Positions 11,924 through 23,400 of a stretch of 64,000 nt of DNA are shown here, piece after piece. The position numbers and the translations under genes are program-made. The notes beneath the pieces are model-generated. The model saw only the letters and a list, made by a program, of their open reading frames with translations. It did no database searches and had not been told where the DNA came from. The DNA lies in contig OY992537.1 in the NCBI GenBank assembly GCA_963921195.1, positions 63,972,400 to 64,036,399 on the forward strand, written 5' to 3'. Position 1 is the stretch's first letter; every line of letters starts with the position of its first letter. This DNA is from Pegoplata infirma (Eukaryota; Arthropoda; Insecta; Diptera; Anthomyiidae).

Positions 11924-12139
11924 GCGTGAAGCCAAGATATTTGGCTGTATTAGCATATGGGACTAAGTTGTTGTTCATATATATGGGTAGATTCACTATA
12001 TTTCTATTAGTAAAATTTATATGGGTCGATTTTGATTCATTTAGCTTAATTCTCCATTTTTTTGTCCAACATAAGATGTTATTTGTAGCTGTTTGTAAAT
12101 TATATGTGTTTTCTCTGATGTTGGGTCCAGTGACTAATA
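11924..12139 (-). pseudogene. LINE reverse transcriptase fragment
   Basis: Encodes VLVTGPNIRENTYNLQ, TATNNILCWTKKWRIKLN and YANTAKYLGFTL, the region just after the catalytic YxDD motif in Jockey-type RTs. The catalytic motif itself is not present. Its 5' side ends at the CAC-type element beginning at 12140. Confidence 0.85.
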
Positions 12140-12536
12140 CACTCAAAGAATTATGTAGGTAAATTCCAGTGAATATTCACTTAAAACAAATGAAATTTTA
12201 TTTAAAAAATCATTCCACTGTTTTTTCATTTAAAATAAAAACACATTACAGTCAATTTTAAATGTTATTTTAATGACTAACCAAAACATTAAAAAACTAG
12301 TGAATATTCAGTTATTTTGTATTGAAAAACAGTAAAACTATAGAAGAAATATTTTACTGCCGAAATTAAATGTAACAGAAAATTCGTTTTTAATACAGTA
12401 AATTATTTTTTTTAAACTACAGAAACAGTAAAAAAATTAAATCCTTTATAAAATAAGTGATTTTTCTTTTAAAATGACTTTACTGATAACTTTTTAAAAT
12501 AACCTACAAACAGTTAATGACCTAATTTTCTTAGTG
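12140..12536. mobile_element. Short CAC-ended element at LINE 5' edge
   Basis: Begins CACTCAAAGAATTATGTAGG after TA and ends ...TTCTTAGTG. The interior has paired 'aaaaCAGTAAA' phrases. It resembles the element at 32404-32859. The right flank is GG, not TA, so the right side may be rearranged. Confidence 0.5.
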
Positions 12537-12602
12537 GGCCTTTTGCAAGTAAACCAAGTTTCACTTGTAAACCTTATACAGGTTTTCTGTAGTATATATT
12601 AA
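12537..12602. repeat. Short dispersed repeat shared with 34366-34430
   Basis: 'gggccttttgcaa' followed by 'caagtttca' and 'ttgtaaac...caggttttctgta' occurs at both places. The family is not identified. Confidence 0.55.
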
Positions 12603-12623
12603 CCCTCTATGATTCAATGGTCT

Positions 12624-12962
12624 CAACGGTTCCCAACCTTTTTTGCACCATGGGCCACTTTTAAGTTAAAAAAAACTACAATGCCCCCCCCCCCCCCCCT
12701 CTACACTTAAGAAACAATTGTAAATTTTTCAAATTTGTTATAAAATTTAAAAATTACATGTGATTAAGCTAAGTTTTTGTTAAAAACATCTTTTAAACAA
12801 AGTTTTTAGAAAAAGTTTTCAACAATCAACAAAATAATTTAACTAAAATAATATTTTTTTGTTTATTTAACAAAAATAAAATATTAAAATTTTGCTTGTT
12901 GCCCCCCTGAAGCATTCAAATTGCCCCCCATTGGGGTGGGAATGAAAGTTTGGGAACCATTG
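12624..12962. mobile_element. GGTTCCCAA-ended MITE, about 340 bp
   Basis: Ends CAACGGTTCCCAACC and, inverted, CAATGGTTCCCAAAC. Such 'GGTTCCCAA' ends are typical of hAT-type MITEs. A C-run and a 'TTGCCCCCCATTGGGGTGGG' stretch lie inside. The 8-bp flanks do not match well, so the superfamily is inferred. Confidence 0.55.
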
Positions 12963-14220
12963 CTCTAACTCCTCAAGATAAGGGTCTTTTTGTCCTTCTT
13001 TTAAAAAAGTGCAGTCAACACCATTAAAATAGGGATTTAAGGGGTTAAAATGTTCCGCAAAAATATTCGCCATGAAATTTTAATATAAGTGCCTGAATAC
13101 TATAAAACGGAAAACTCAACAAAAAAGTCAGAAATAAGACACAACAAAAGAAAGCTTAGGGTTAATTTCGCATTTATTAATAAAATCAAGTAAAGCTTAC
13201 GTTCAAAAGTATATGGTAGTTCATTAAATTTATGTAAAATGTTGCGGAGAACATTTTTGTAGAATATGTTAAACCTCAAAGTCCTCAAGATAAGGGTCTT
13301 TTTTTGACCTTCTATTCAAAAAGAACAAAAAAGACCATTAAAACAGTTATTTAAGGGGTTTAAATGTTCCGCAAAAATATCCGCCGTGAAATTTAACTAT
13401 AAGTCCCTTAATACTATAAAACGGAAAACTCAACAAGAAAATCAGAAATACGACTCAACAAAAGAGATTTCGCATTTATTAAGAAAATCGAGAAAAGCTT
13501 ACGTTTAAAGTATATGGTGTGTTCAGCAAATTTATGTAAAATGTTACGGAGAAAATTTTTTAGCATATGTATGTTAAACCTCTAACTCCTCAAGGTAAGG
13601 ATCTTTTCTGTCCTTCTTTTAAAATAGAGCTAAAAACACCACTATTTAAGGGGTTAAAATGGTCCGCAATAATTTTTGCCTTAAAAGGGAATTATAGTAA
13701 AATATCACGGCGAATATTTTTGCGGAACATTTTAACCCTTTAAATACGTTTTAATGGTGGTTATTGCTCTTTTTTAAAAGAATTGCAAAAAAGACCCTTA
13801 TCTTGAGGAGTTAGAGGGTTAATATATTCTACAAAAATGTTCTCCGTAATATTTTACATAAATTTGCTGAACACACCATATACTTGAAAAGTAAGCTTTA
13901 CATGATTTTCTTAATATATGCGAAATTAACCCTTAGCTCTTTTTTTTGTGCCTTATTTTTGACTTTCTGGTTGAGTTTCCGTTTCGGTGTATTCAGAAAC
14001 TTATGGTAAAATTTTACGGCAAATATTTTTACGGACCATTTTAACCCCTTTAATACCTGTTTTAATGGTGATTTTTGCTCTTTTTGAAAAGAAGGACAAA
14101 AAATACCCTTATCTTGAGGAGTTGGAGGGTTAATATATTCCACAAAAATGTTCTCCGCAACATTTTACATAAATTTGCTGAACCCACCATGTACTTTAAA
14201 CGTAAACTTTACTTCATATT
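12963..14220. repeat. Direct and inverted copies of a 'CTCCTCAAGATAAGGGTC' repeat
   Basis: Direct copies start near 12967, 13282 and 13582 (each with 'ccgcaaaaatat' and 'tatggt' segments). Inverted copies occupy 13690-13880 and 14010-14220. The last 190 bp of the window (63820-64000) carries related text. Short ORFs here are repeat translations. Confidence 0.75.
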
Positions 14221-14699
14221 CAATGACGATTGACAATACAACATTTGCATTTTGGGAAAACTTTACCTCCCCCTAAAATAAAAGCTAGATGTAAACTTTC
14301 AAAACTCCGATACACGTGTATTTTTTTTTTTGTCTCTTCTATCAAAATTTTTTGGTCTGACCTTGTAATTTTTTTATGTGTTGTACAGTGTTATATAACT
14401 AAAGTTTTATGATTTCGGAAAAAATAATGAATTTTTTATATTTTTTTGGGCATTACTTGGTAATGCATTATATTACCGTTAAAAGTTGCAAAATGTTACA
14501 TGAAAAATATTTATTATTATTTACGTTTTAAATGTGTTGAACCTATTGGGTCCTAAAAAAATAACTAAAAAAATATTGCTCGAAATGCTTTAGGTGTTGC
14601 TCTACGACAAGAGCTACAAAATTGCTTTTAAACTTTTTGTCGTATCGCCAATAGTTACCGAGATGTCAGCATTTTAAAATTTCCCAAAATTATAATTTT
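14221..14699. other. AT-rich spacer, no gene
   Basis: Contains 'gatttcggaaaaaataatg', shared with 1150-1175, and a probable old dispersed repeat at 14540-14680. No coding content. Confidence 0.45.
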
Positions 14700-16045
14700 T
14701 GCTTCAAAGTTAGGACCCAATAGGGTCAACACATGTGTAGATTTAAACTTTTCGAAAAGGGTCGCCATCGATTTTTGATCCGAAATTTTATTCCGTTTTG
14801 CTCTATCTTGCTTAGTTTTCGAGATATTAGCATATTCAATTTTAATATTCTAAATTCGGTGAGAGTGAAAATATGAGATGCTCATTAGAACCAGCACCAG
14901 CACACGAAATTTTTTTCTTTTTTCATTTCTCACATACAAGAAGTGAAACAAGAAATAAATCTGCGTCTTTCATAGCACACGAATGAAACTGCACAGAAAA
15001 AAATAATAAAAAAATTGAGTAAATTTTTAATACTATTGATTAAAAAATTACTCAATTTTGCACCAGTAAACAATTTAATAGTGTTGAGTAAATATTTTAT
15101 AAAAATTTTATTTATTGTTTGAAAAAAAATTTGAGTAAATTTATTTATTTTTTTAAAAAGTTTAAAAAAGTTTTAAATTTTTTTACAAAAAAAAAATGTT
15201 TTTTCAAACTTTACCAAATATATTTATGTCTCCAAAACATAGGAAATTTTTATAAAGACGATTACAAACTTTCATTTACATATACAAAAAACTATAAACT
15301 AAACGAGTATTCAAAAAACTATGAGAGTTTAAAAAAAATAAAAAAACTATTAAATTTTTATTAAATTATTTACTTAAATTGTTTTTAAAATTTTTAAGTA
15401 AATTTTTAATTGCGTCAATTAAAAAGTTACTCAGTTTTTGTTTTTAAATTTAAACAAATGATTACTCAAATTTGGACACGATACAGTCCAAAATAAAAGA
15501 GGTAGGCTTTCGAAGCTTAGCGCGAATATGTCTTATATTCCTAGGGGAAAAAAAGAGGAAAAAAGTTCCCCCTTGAAGAACTAAACCAACCTCTGAAAAA
15601 CGATATTTTTTTGCAAGGTGTTTTGTACTTTTTTTAAGCAAATGCAACATTTTTATGTCAGATGAAGCTCAAAACCCTGCATGTGGACCCAGGGGATAAA
15701 AAAAAATAAAAAAAAGTTTGACCCGCACTTTTGTGGGGGTGGATATAAAAAATGTATTTTAATAATGATTATTATTATTAAATAATTGGAAGAATCATAA
15801 TAAATCCATTTACTAACATCTATCGCAAGGGGAAGGTGTCCCCCAATGTTTCCCACCAAACCCAAAAACTCCCCCCCCCCTCTCAAAAAAAGACGCCTCT
15901 GATTTTTTTTAACATTTTGGAGGGTATAAAAGATTCCGCACAGCCGAATTCAACACTCTCACTTGTTTTTTGTGTGTTTGTGTTTATTTTAATTTCAATG
16001 ATTGGTGAGAATGAATGAAAATTGAAGAGTAAAATCGAACCTTGA
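14700..16045. repeat. Dispersed repeat copy 2, interrupted by an insertion of about 1 kb
   Basis: Left part 14700-14992 and right part about 15975-16045 match 2250-2607 in the same order. Between them are a TTTAATTAA-type element beginning CACAGAAAAAAATAA (14993 to about 15470) and a segment ending in a TTCGGC-type foldback end (15919-15972). Confidence 0.65.
15919..15972. repeat. Solo end of the TTCGGC foldback family
   Basis: 'gagggtataaaagattccgcacagccgaattcaa...ctctcacttg'. Similar ends occur at 60419-60455, 60829-60875 and, as full pairs, 34749-36110. This family is common in calyptrate fly genomes (general knowledge). Confidence 0.6.
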
Positions 16046-17108
16046 TTTAAAGTGAAAAACATTTTTTTTCAAATTCCTACATATGGCAACACTGTTCAAT
16101 AATTGCAAAAATGTTTTGTTTAGGATTTTTTGTTTGTTTCCCAAATACATGTTGTTAACACGTTTTGTGTTGTTTACAATTTTGAGAACAATGTGTTTTT
16201 GCTGGTGTGTTTACCTTAAGATTTATTTGCATTTTAATTTATGGTAACTTTTCTCAAGAAATGATATGAGGCAAAAATATGAAAAAAAAGAATCCTTTAG
16301 CAAATATAATCAAAATTTAAATTTATACATACACACATGAAGACGAGCTACCTTGACATAGTTGAAGTTTTTTTTTAGATATTGCGGGAAATAAGGGTCT
16401 TTGAATCCTGAAATTTCGAGCGTAGAATCTTCTAGCTGAAAATCATCCCAAAAGAGTGCTTTTTTGAAAATTTCGGTTCGAAGGATGTTAAACGGGATAG
16501 AAAGTGTACTTTTATGTATTTTCTATCTCTCGAAATCATGATACTAGAAATCTTTTGCAACGTAAGATCCTAAAAAATGGTAAAAAATTTTACTTTTGTA
16601 CTTTTTTCTATTTCCTAAAATAATGTTGTACTCTGCTTCTCTTCAAAATACAATTAGTTTATTTATTTTACTACAAATAATTTATTTATTTAAATAAAAT
16701 CGAAAATAAGCACACTAATTTAATTTTACATTGTACTTAAAGCTAACTTATTTTAAATTTAGTAAGTAGTAGTTTTAAATTTTTTTTTAGTTCTATCAAA
16801 TCTTCTTAGCATCGAACCTGAATCGAATTGCGTTGCGTAAGACGTAAAAAAACAAAAACAAACACATTTAATTTGAAATTTTTACGTCCGTTTGATTTAG
16901 GTACCTCACTTTTGAATTATATAAACGAAAATGTATTGTGCGTTACTCCTTACGCTACGTAATTTGATTTAGGTTCGACGCTAAAATGTTAACAGTTTTA
17001 ACACTTTTCAGTAAAATATTTCAAATTTACAATTTGCTAACATGATAACTTAGAAAAAGATTCGATTAATATTTAAGTTTAATCGATTAATTAATACACA
17101 GTAGTATA
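16046..17108. other. 3' flank of LKRSDH, no other gene
   Basis: AT-rich. The gene's 3' UTR probably occupies the right part. A possibly repeated sequence lies at 16370-16620. No coding homology. Confidence 0.5.
16681..16690 (-). terminator. Candidate polyadenylation signal of LKRSDH
   Basis: On the minus strand two overlapping AATAAA hexamers occur about 420 nt after the stop codon. This is a plausible 3' end, but AT-rich DNA makes chance hexamers common and no transcript evidence is available. Confidence 0.3.
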
Positions 17109-17407
17109 TCATTGATGAATCCATTTTGATGTTTCGGTGGCCGTTAAACCTTCAGCACGTAAACGTTGCAACATGGGTCGGTAAATATCGGGAGTGAAGG
17201 GTAGAACAACGCCACGTTCTTGTATCTCACCATCTAAAATCATTTTGGTAGCAATAGCAGCTGGTTTGCCCACTGTCATTGCCATGGCAGAGTGACCATG
17301 TGGTTGGCCGTAAACAACAAAGTTTATGCCACGTTCTTCAATGCGTCCATCTTGCCAGCGTATACCAATTTCATGACGTAGAATAACCAAATCGCGTTCA
17401 TTGCGTT
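17109..17407 (-). CDS. LKRSDH: LKRSDH terminal coding exon 7
   Basis: Completes Glu840 and encodes residues 841-938 ([14 protein letters not shown] ... SKWIHQ) followed by TGA at 17109-17111. Contains [23 protein letters not shown], a conserved C-terminal SDH stretch. Acceptor TATAG|AA after a 63-bp intron. Confidence 0.95.
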
Positions 17408-20400
17408 CTATAAAAACAAAATCCCATTATTTTTAAGAAATAATTTTTTTTTAGATTTAAAAATTCTTACCAAAAGCCAATCTACTAGCCAAATAATGAC
17501 TTAATGTATCCAATGGTGTATTAAGTTTAACAACTGGTGTATCTTCCAATAATCCCAAGTTTTCCAAACAATCAGCATCTCCAATACGTTCTACTAATTT
17601 TTGTTTAAGATTCTCATAAAACATACTGGAATCCGCTAAGCCCAACAAATGTATTACCAATTGACGCCATGTTACATCTGGACCACTTGGGTGTAGCATA
17701 GTATGTGGCTCAGGATCTATCAAACCCAAAAGTTGCATGGGCTGTATTGTTTCTGAGAAACCTTTGTATCTAATCGTGCCTCTTAATAAAGTATGCACAT
17801 CTCTACCCAAACCATAAAGATCTGAATATTTAGTGGAATCTCTATTGGGAAAACCTTCCAAAGCAAAGCCAGGTAAAAAGTTTAAACTTTTAGGATTTGA
17901 CATAAGATCTCCACCACCGGAAATTTCTACAATTTGTCCTTTACTTAAATATTTTGCGGCTGACAAAGTATTCAATAGCACTCCTCTAGGAGACCAAGAG
18001 AATTTATAACGTAAAGCATTATCCGAATGTTCAGGAGCTGGTAGACCACCACAGAAACTAACAAATGATTCAATAACACCACCTTTTCCTTGTACCTCAT
18101 GTATGCACTCTAAGGCTAACAAATGATCGATACCAGGATCCAAACCAACTTCGTTCATAATTGTGACACCATTACGGCGGGCCTCTTCATGCAGAGAACT
18201 AATTTCATCATTCAAATAACTTGCAGTTACCATATGAGTTTTCTCTTCCACACAATATCTAGCTACCATACCATGAAGACTGTAGGGTAATAAGGATACT
18301 ACAACATCGGCCTTGCCACACAGTTCTTGTAACTGACCAGTACTTTCGCTGACATTCAAGTAGACACTGTCCACACCAGCGTATTGATTAGCTAAACGAT
18401 CTGCTTCTTCTTTAATTTGTGAACACACTGTAATTGAAATATCTTTTTCACGGTGTAGCCATTCCACCAAAGGAGCAGATACCATGCCAGCTCCTAAAAT
18501 TAAAACTTTTTTGTCCGCTTCGGAACGACCTTCAATTTTGTGGCGGGAACGATTGCTGGAAATAAAAAAAAAACAAGTATTAGAATTTGACTTCTGGAGA
18601 AACATTTTTTTGTAATCAGATTGGCCTTAGCTTTCCTTCAAGATCCATGGACTGTCAAAAAAAGATAATGGATCTCAACATAAATCAAGTAAGTTGATTT
18701 ATAATTGTAGCAATTGTATCGATGTTCCGAGAAGAACGGCGATTTGAATAGATAAATATATTAACTTTCTACCTATTCCAAAATTTATTCAACTGGATTT
18801 GGTGTCGGCCAAATATTGAATTTACGACGGAGAATGTAACGAAGGTATGCCTCAGCATATTTGGCAGGTGAGGGACCCCCAGTCACAAAACTGGTAAGTT
18901 ATTGTCATCAAAAAAAAACTTACAAAAAAAACTTACTTGCTGACTTACGTCAGCACACGTAGACTCTGAGGTCCATTGTGATGCCAACGCATATCTCACC
19001 ATATGGGGGAGTGGCAACATAAATTATAGAGGTAGAGATCTCTTGATTATTTAGGTTTTAATCAGATAGACATTTTGAACAAGGGATCAAAACCTTCTTC
19101 TGTTAATGTTATATGAGAGGAGGTTTAATTTTCACTTTAGCTAGTCCATTCATGTGTACTTATATAAATAATTGAAGGGTGTCAGATGAAGTTGCTCTCT
19201 CAGATCATCAACACATTCGATTTGACATTTCGTGCAATCTGTCACTCACTCAGGTGTTTATATCAAGTAAAACTACAAACTGTATTTCTTAAAGGGAGTC
19301 TATATCTAAAAAAGCTGACCTGCTGATTACCGATATTAGTTCCATAAGGGACCTAGAGGTGGTAACAGGACAGCTTAATCAAGTGATTAACTTCTCGTAT
19401 CACGAAATCATCACAATACGTCAGCAGAAGGTGCGATAAAGTAAGAAACTTTTTAATGAGGCCAAACGTACTGGAATACTTATAGAAGATCTCTGACTCT
19501 GTGCAACATGGAAATTACTAAAATGTTAGTAAAATCCACTACGAATTAAATGGGTCTCTTGAGGTGAAATACGGATAGTAAAGGTATATTGGAGTTGCTA
19601 TTACGTATTCACTTTCCTGATTCGACCTTATGTGATCCTTTAGGTAACAATAATATACACGACTTGCAAGGCGCAATAGAAGAAAATATAATTTTTCAGG
19701 TATCATCTTCGACCCGGATCAGGATAGATGAACCATTCCATCCTTTGAGCCGTTCAAATCCCTTGAGGGAACGAAATCTTTCCCACTCTTTTTAAGAATG
19801 GTTTAGATCTCCTTAAGATACATTGGTATCTTTCTTAACACGAACTTTGACAAAACATTCGAAGTCCAAATACCGACAAGGGAAGATTAGGCGGAAAACT
19901 CTGTTATAACAGATAATGCGATCTCAATATTTACGGACGGATCGAAGATGGAAATAGGTACGGGTCCGGGATTTTATTCTGAACACCTTGAAATAAGGGC
20001 CTCATTGAGACTCCCGGATAAGTGTGGCGTTTTCGAGGCTAAGATACTTGCAATTGATAAAGACGCGTAGATGATTATGACTAGGGACCTTCGTCCTTGA
20101 GCCATTAACATTTTCGTGGATAGTCTCGCAGCTCCGAAAGCCTAAGAATCAAACACTGTAAAATCGGAAATTGTTAGGAATAGTTAATCTGGGTCCCTGA
20201 ACATAGTGGGGTCACTCGGAACGACTTGGCTGATGAATGTGCGAGAAAAGGCTCGGAATGTGGGGGGACGTGTAGAAACTGATATCTCGGTTTCTATAGT
20301 GGAATTAATGAATGAAATTGATAGGATATTTGAGAATGAAATGAAAGATAGGGGGATATCACTGACTACGTGCAGGATATTGCGAATCATGTTGCCACTG

Positions 20401-23400
20401 CCAAATTCTAAGAGTACAAAAAGTTTTGTTACTTTTGGCAAACGGAGGTTTAGCCTATTAGTGGGAGTACCTTTAACTGTATAATTGGTAGTGTTTACAA
20501 ACCGGTTAACCGGTTAACCAAAAAACCGTTTTTTTCCCAAAATTTCGGTTTTTTTGCAAACCGGTTAACCGGAATTGAAAATTTCCGGTGCACCGAAAAC
20601 CGGTTTTTTTCTGTCGGTTAACCGGTTTCTTTAAATACATGCAAAACGAATTATTAAGGGTTTTTACTTATTTTTTATGACATTTTCAAAATTTCGTTAA
20701 AAAAAACCTTGAAAATCTGTGATAAAGAAAGTCTAAAATATTTTTTATCTACAAGAAAGAATTTTCCAAATAGGGATTTTATTCCGAATCTGGTAAATAT
20801 TAAAAATTCACATTGTTGTAAGCAAGTTTTGGGCACTTTCATTGAAAACTTTATAAGTGACTGTTAACCAGATAGTAAAATTCCTGTTAATGGAGAGAAT
20901 GCCAATAAAAGAACATCGAAATAAAATACGGTACTGCAATTTACAACGAAGTGATGTATTTTTTAAAAAAAACCAATAAAAGTTAAATTAAAGCCCCGGA
21001 GAATATGGGAAAATAAAAGCACCGTATTTAAATACCGCAATTTTGAAAAGGTATCAGTTGCCAACTTTGCTGAAAGAAACAAATATGTTAACTTAAGTTA
21101 TATATTCTCTTTTGTATTAAATAAATTTTAGCTATTTTAAAGTATTTTTTGGGTTTGTCAGTTAAAGAAAAAAAAACCGGTTAACCGGTTTTTTTATTCC
21201 GGTTTAACCGAGAAAACCGGTTAACCGAAAAAGCTGATTTTCGGTTAACCGAGAAACCGGTTTCCCAAAATGTCGGTTTTTTATAAACACTAATAATTGG
21301 CCGTGCGTATGGGAATTTCTGATAGGGACTATTGTAGAAGTTGCGGAGAAGTGGAGGAGAAGTCAGTGAAAAACTTGTTATGTGAATGTCCGGGTCTGAT
21401 AATAAGCCGCCTTAAGCATTTGGGGCAAAGATTTTTCGATAACATTGATTGCCTAAACATCTCTAGGAGAATATCTTAGAGAATAGGGTATTACAGTTAA
21501 GGAAATCCCAATGGGCCTTATGGCCTCCTTGTGAATTTGCAAATTGCTGGACAACCATCCAACCCAACATAACCTTTCTTTAGATCCTGCTATAAATTGG
21601 AACACAACCTTTCTCGTTGGAGGAAGGTATATGTTGTATTCACACCTGAGGTTGGTAATAGACCGACTGCCGAAATCGTATAGACCCATAAGTCTCACAT
21701 CCTACCTACTGAAGACAATGGAAAAAATACTGGAGTTTTGGAATACTGGAGTTGGAAAAAGAGTAAGAAACTATCGAACACTTTATCTGCCATTGTCCAG
21801 GACTTCTGGTCAGAGAATTGCTTCACTGGGATCTAGGGAGCTCCACGATCTTTTTGATTTGTCGAAAGTCAAAACTCAATATCTTAAGAGTTTCATAAGG
21901 AGCTTAAATTGGATATAGTGTTATGCCTCCAGAAAATTGCAAGCAAAATCTACGGCTTTTTTCCGCGACGGAGACTTATCAAAGACGGGCACATGAATGG
22001 ACGTGTGAGCCTACACGACAGGTTTGGTCTTCTACGAGAAGGCCAAACCTGTCGACGGTGGTTGCTGTAATTTCGGGGCACTGTCTTATAAGAAAACACG
22101 CAGAGAAAGAAAGAAACTATCGAACACTTTATCTGACATTGTCCGGCACTTTCTGGTCAGAGAATTGCTTCACAGGGATCTAGGGAGCTGCACGATCTTT
22201 CTGATTTCTCGGTTGTCAAAATTAAAATTTTTAGGAATTTCATAAGTAATTAGTTCAAATTGGCTTAAGGGAAGGGTTAAGTTAACGGAATCATTGCCGT
22301 CCCGTGGTTTCACAACGGACCTCAGAGTCTTTGTGTGTTGACTCAAAGCATCCACTTACAACCAAATCTACACTAAAACTCAGCTGATTTACATATTTTT
22401 CGTATGTTCTGATAGAATTGTTTACCTTGTTGTCATTTTGTAATACAACTTGTGACGTTCTTTTGAATTGCTGTTGTAGAAAATATATTTAATTATATTT
22501 TTAATAATAATATAATATACTAAAATTAATTTTTAACTTGAAAATAAATCGATACTGAAAACGAAACCACTAACAACGAATTGTACTTGATACTAAATCT
22601 CATTTTGCAGTCTTATCAACGAACAACATTTCGCAAGTAAGAGAGTAAATTGCATAGACTATCTGCCCCATTGTTAAACAATTAAGAAAATTTAATGAAA
22701 TTCAAGCCGACTAAATTATAACCTACAGCACGTTGAATACTTATTTGATAAATTTGTGATAGTTTTCTATTGTAAGGTTTTAAAAAGTTTAGATTTTTTT
22801 TTATTATAGAAAAAAAATTAAGATAAAACTTACTTATTGGAGTCACGTAATTCTTGAATATATTCAAAATTTTCCGTCAGCTTACCATTGCTAGCGATAA
22901 TGGCCTAAAATATACCAGTTAAAAATCATTAATACTCCATTAATAAATATATTGACATGATTCCTACCGATTTAATTTGATATGGAAATTCTTCATTTTC
23001 TAATGGTTTCTTAGCATCACTTTTAATAATATCGTTAACAAATGGCGCCAATAGCTCACCAAACATATCCGTAGCCTCTCTAGGTAATTGTGTAGGCATA
23101 TTATCTATAGAGCATACCAACACGCCAGGACCTTTAAAACTTTTCGTATCCTTATTGCGATCAGCATCATATAAGCAAAATGGTGTATCTATGGTGGTAC
23201 ATTCATTCATAAATTCAATAGAACCGCCGGGATCAGCAGATATATCACAGATAGCCAACATACGATGTGGCAAAGCAGGACTGCCCTTACTGGTGGGTAA
23301 CCAGGGTGTATTGGCCGGTCGTAATAAATTCTTGGCATCAGGAATGCTAATCAGTTTGGGACTGCCGACAGCCCAATAAATACAATTTACAATAACGGAG

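Larger units (their letters stand above)
2608..12139 (-). mobile_element. 5'-truncated Jockey-like LINE, split by three insertions
   Basis: Minus-strand non-LTR retrotransposon fragment. LINE-derived segments are 11924-12139, 7197-7444, 3519-3559 and 2624-2907, then a poly(A) (T run 2608-2623). They translate in order: TATNNILCWTKKWRIKLN and KYLGFTL; DAKLKWKEHVKKK then TYGIQIWGCTAKSN; WYIRNDDIHRDLNILN; and DVIKIYAKKHAQKLLN up to PTDLYLAND then stop at 2760-2762. This is the C-terminal part of a Jockey-clade reverse transcriptase ORF with 3' UTR. Upstream RT, endonuclease and ORF1 are missing. The three insertions are the elements at 7447-11921, 3562-7194 and 2912-3514. Confidence 0.88.
18930..22260 (+). 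mobile_element. Decayed, rearranged LINE in LKRSDH intron 5
   Basis: Plus strand, antisense to the gene. Recognisable parts with frameshifts and stops: endonuclease at 18970-19260 ([20 protein letters not shown], later [11 protein letters not shown]); linker [13 protein letters not shown] near 19440; RNase H at 19927-20270 ([48 protein letters not shown]); Cys motif [20 protein letters not shown] at 21330-21390; a displaced RT piece [20 protein letters not shown] near 21680-21735; and a second copy of the C-terminal end at 21990-22250. Internal deletion and duplication make it non-functional. Clade is Jockey/R1-like with RNase H. Confidence 0.85.

Noticed and set aside
11878..12162. 94-codon plus-strand ORF opposite the LINE
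   Set aside because: It is antisense to recognisable reverse transcriptase residues on the minus strand.
17457..18605. Stand-alone SDH gene starting at the ATG at 18605
   Set aside because: The region 18556-18605 is the poly-pyrimidine tract and acceptor of intron 5. Splicing from exon 5 gives the complete fused protein in frame, so this ATG is probably intronic, although an SDH-only transcript cannot be excluded.
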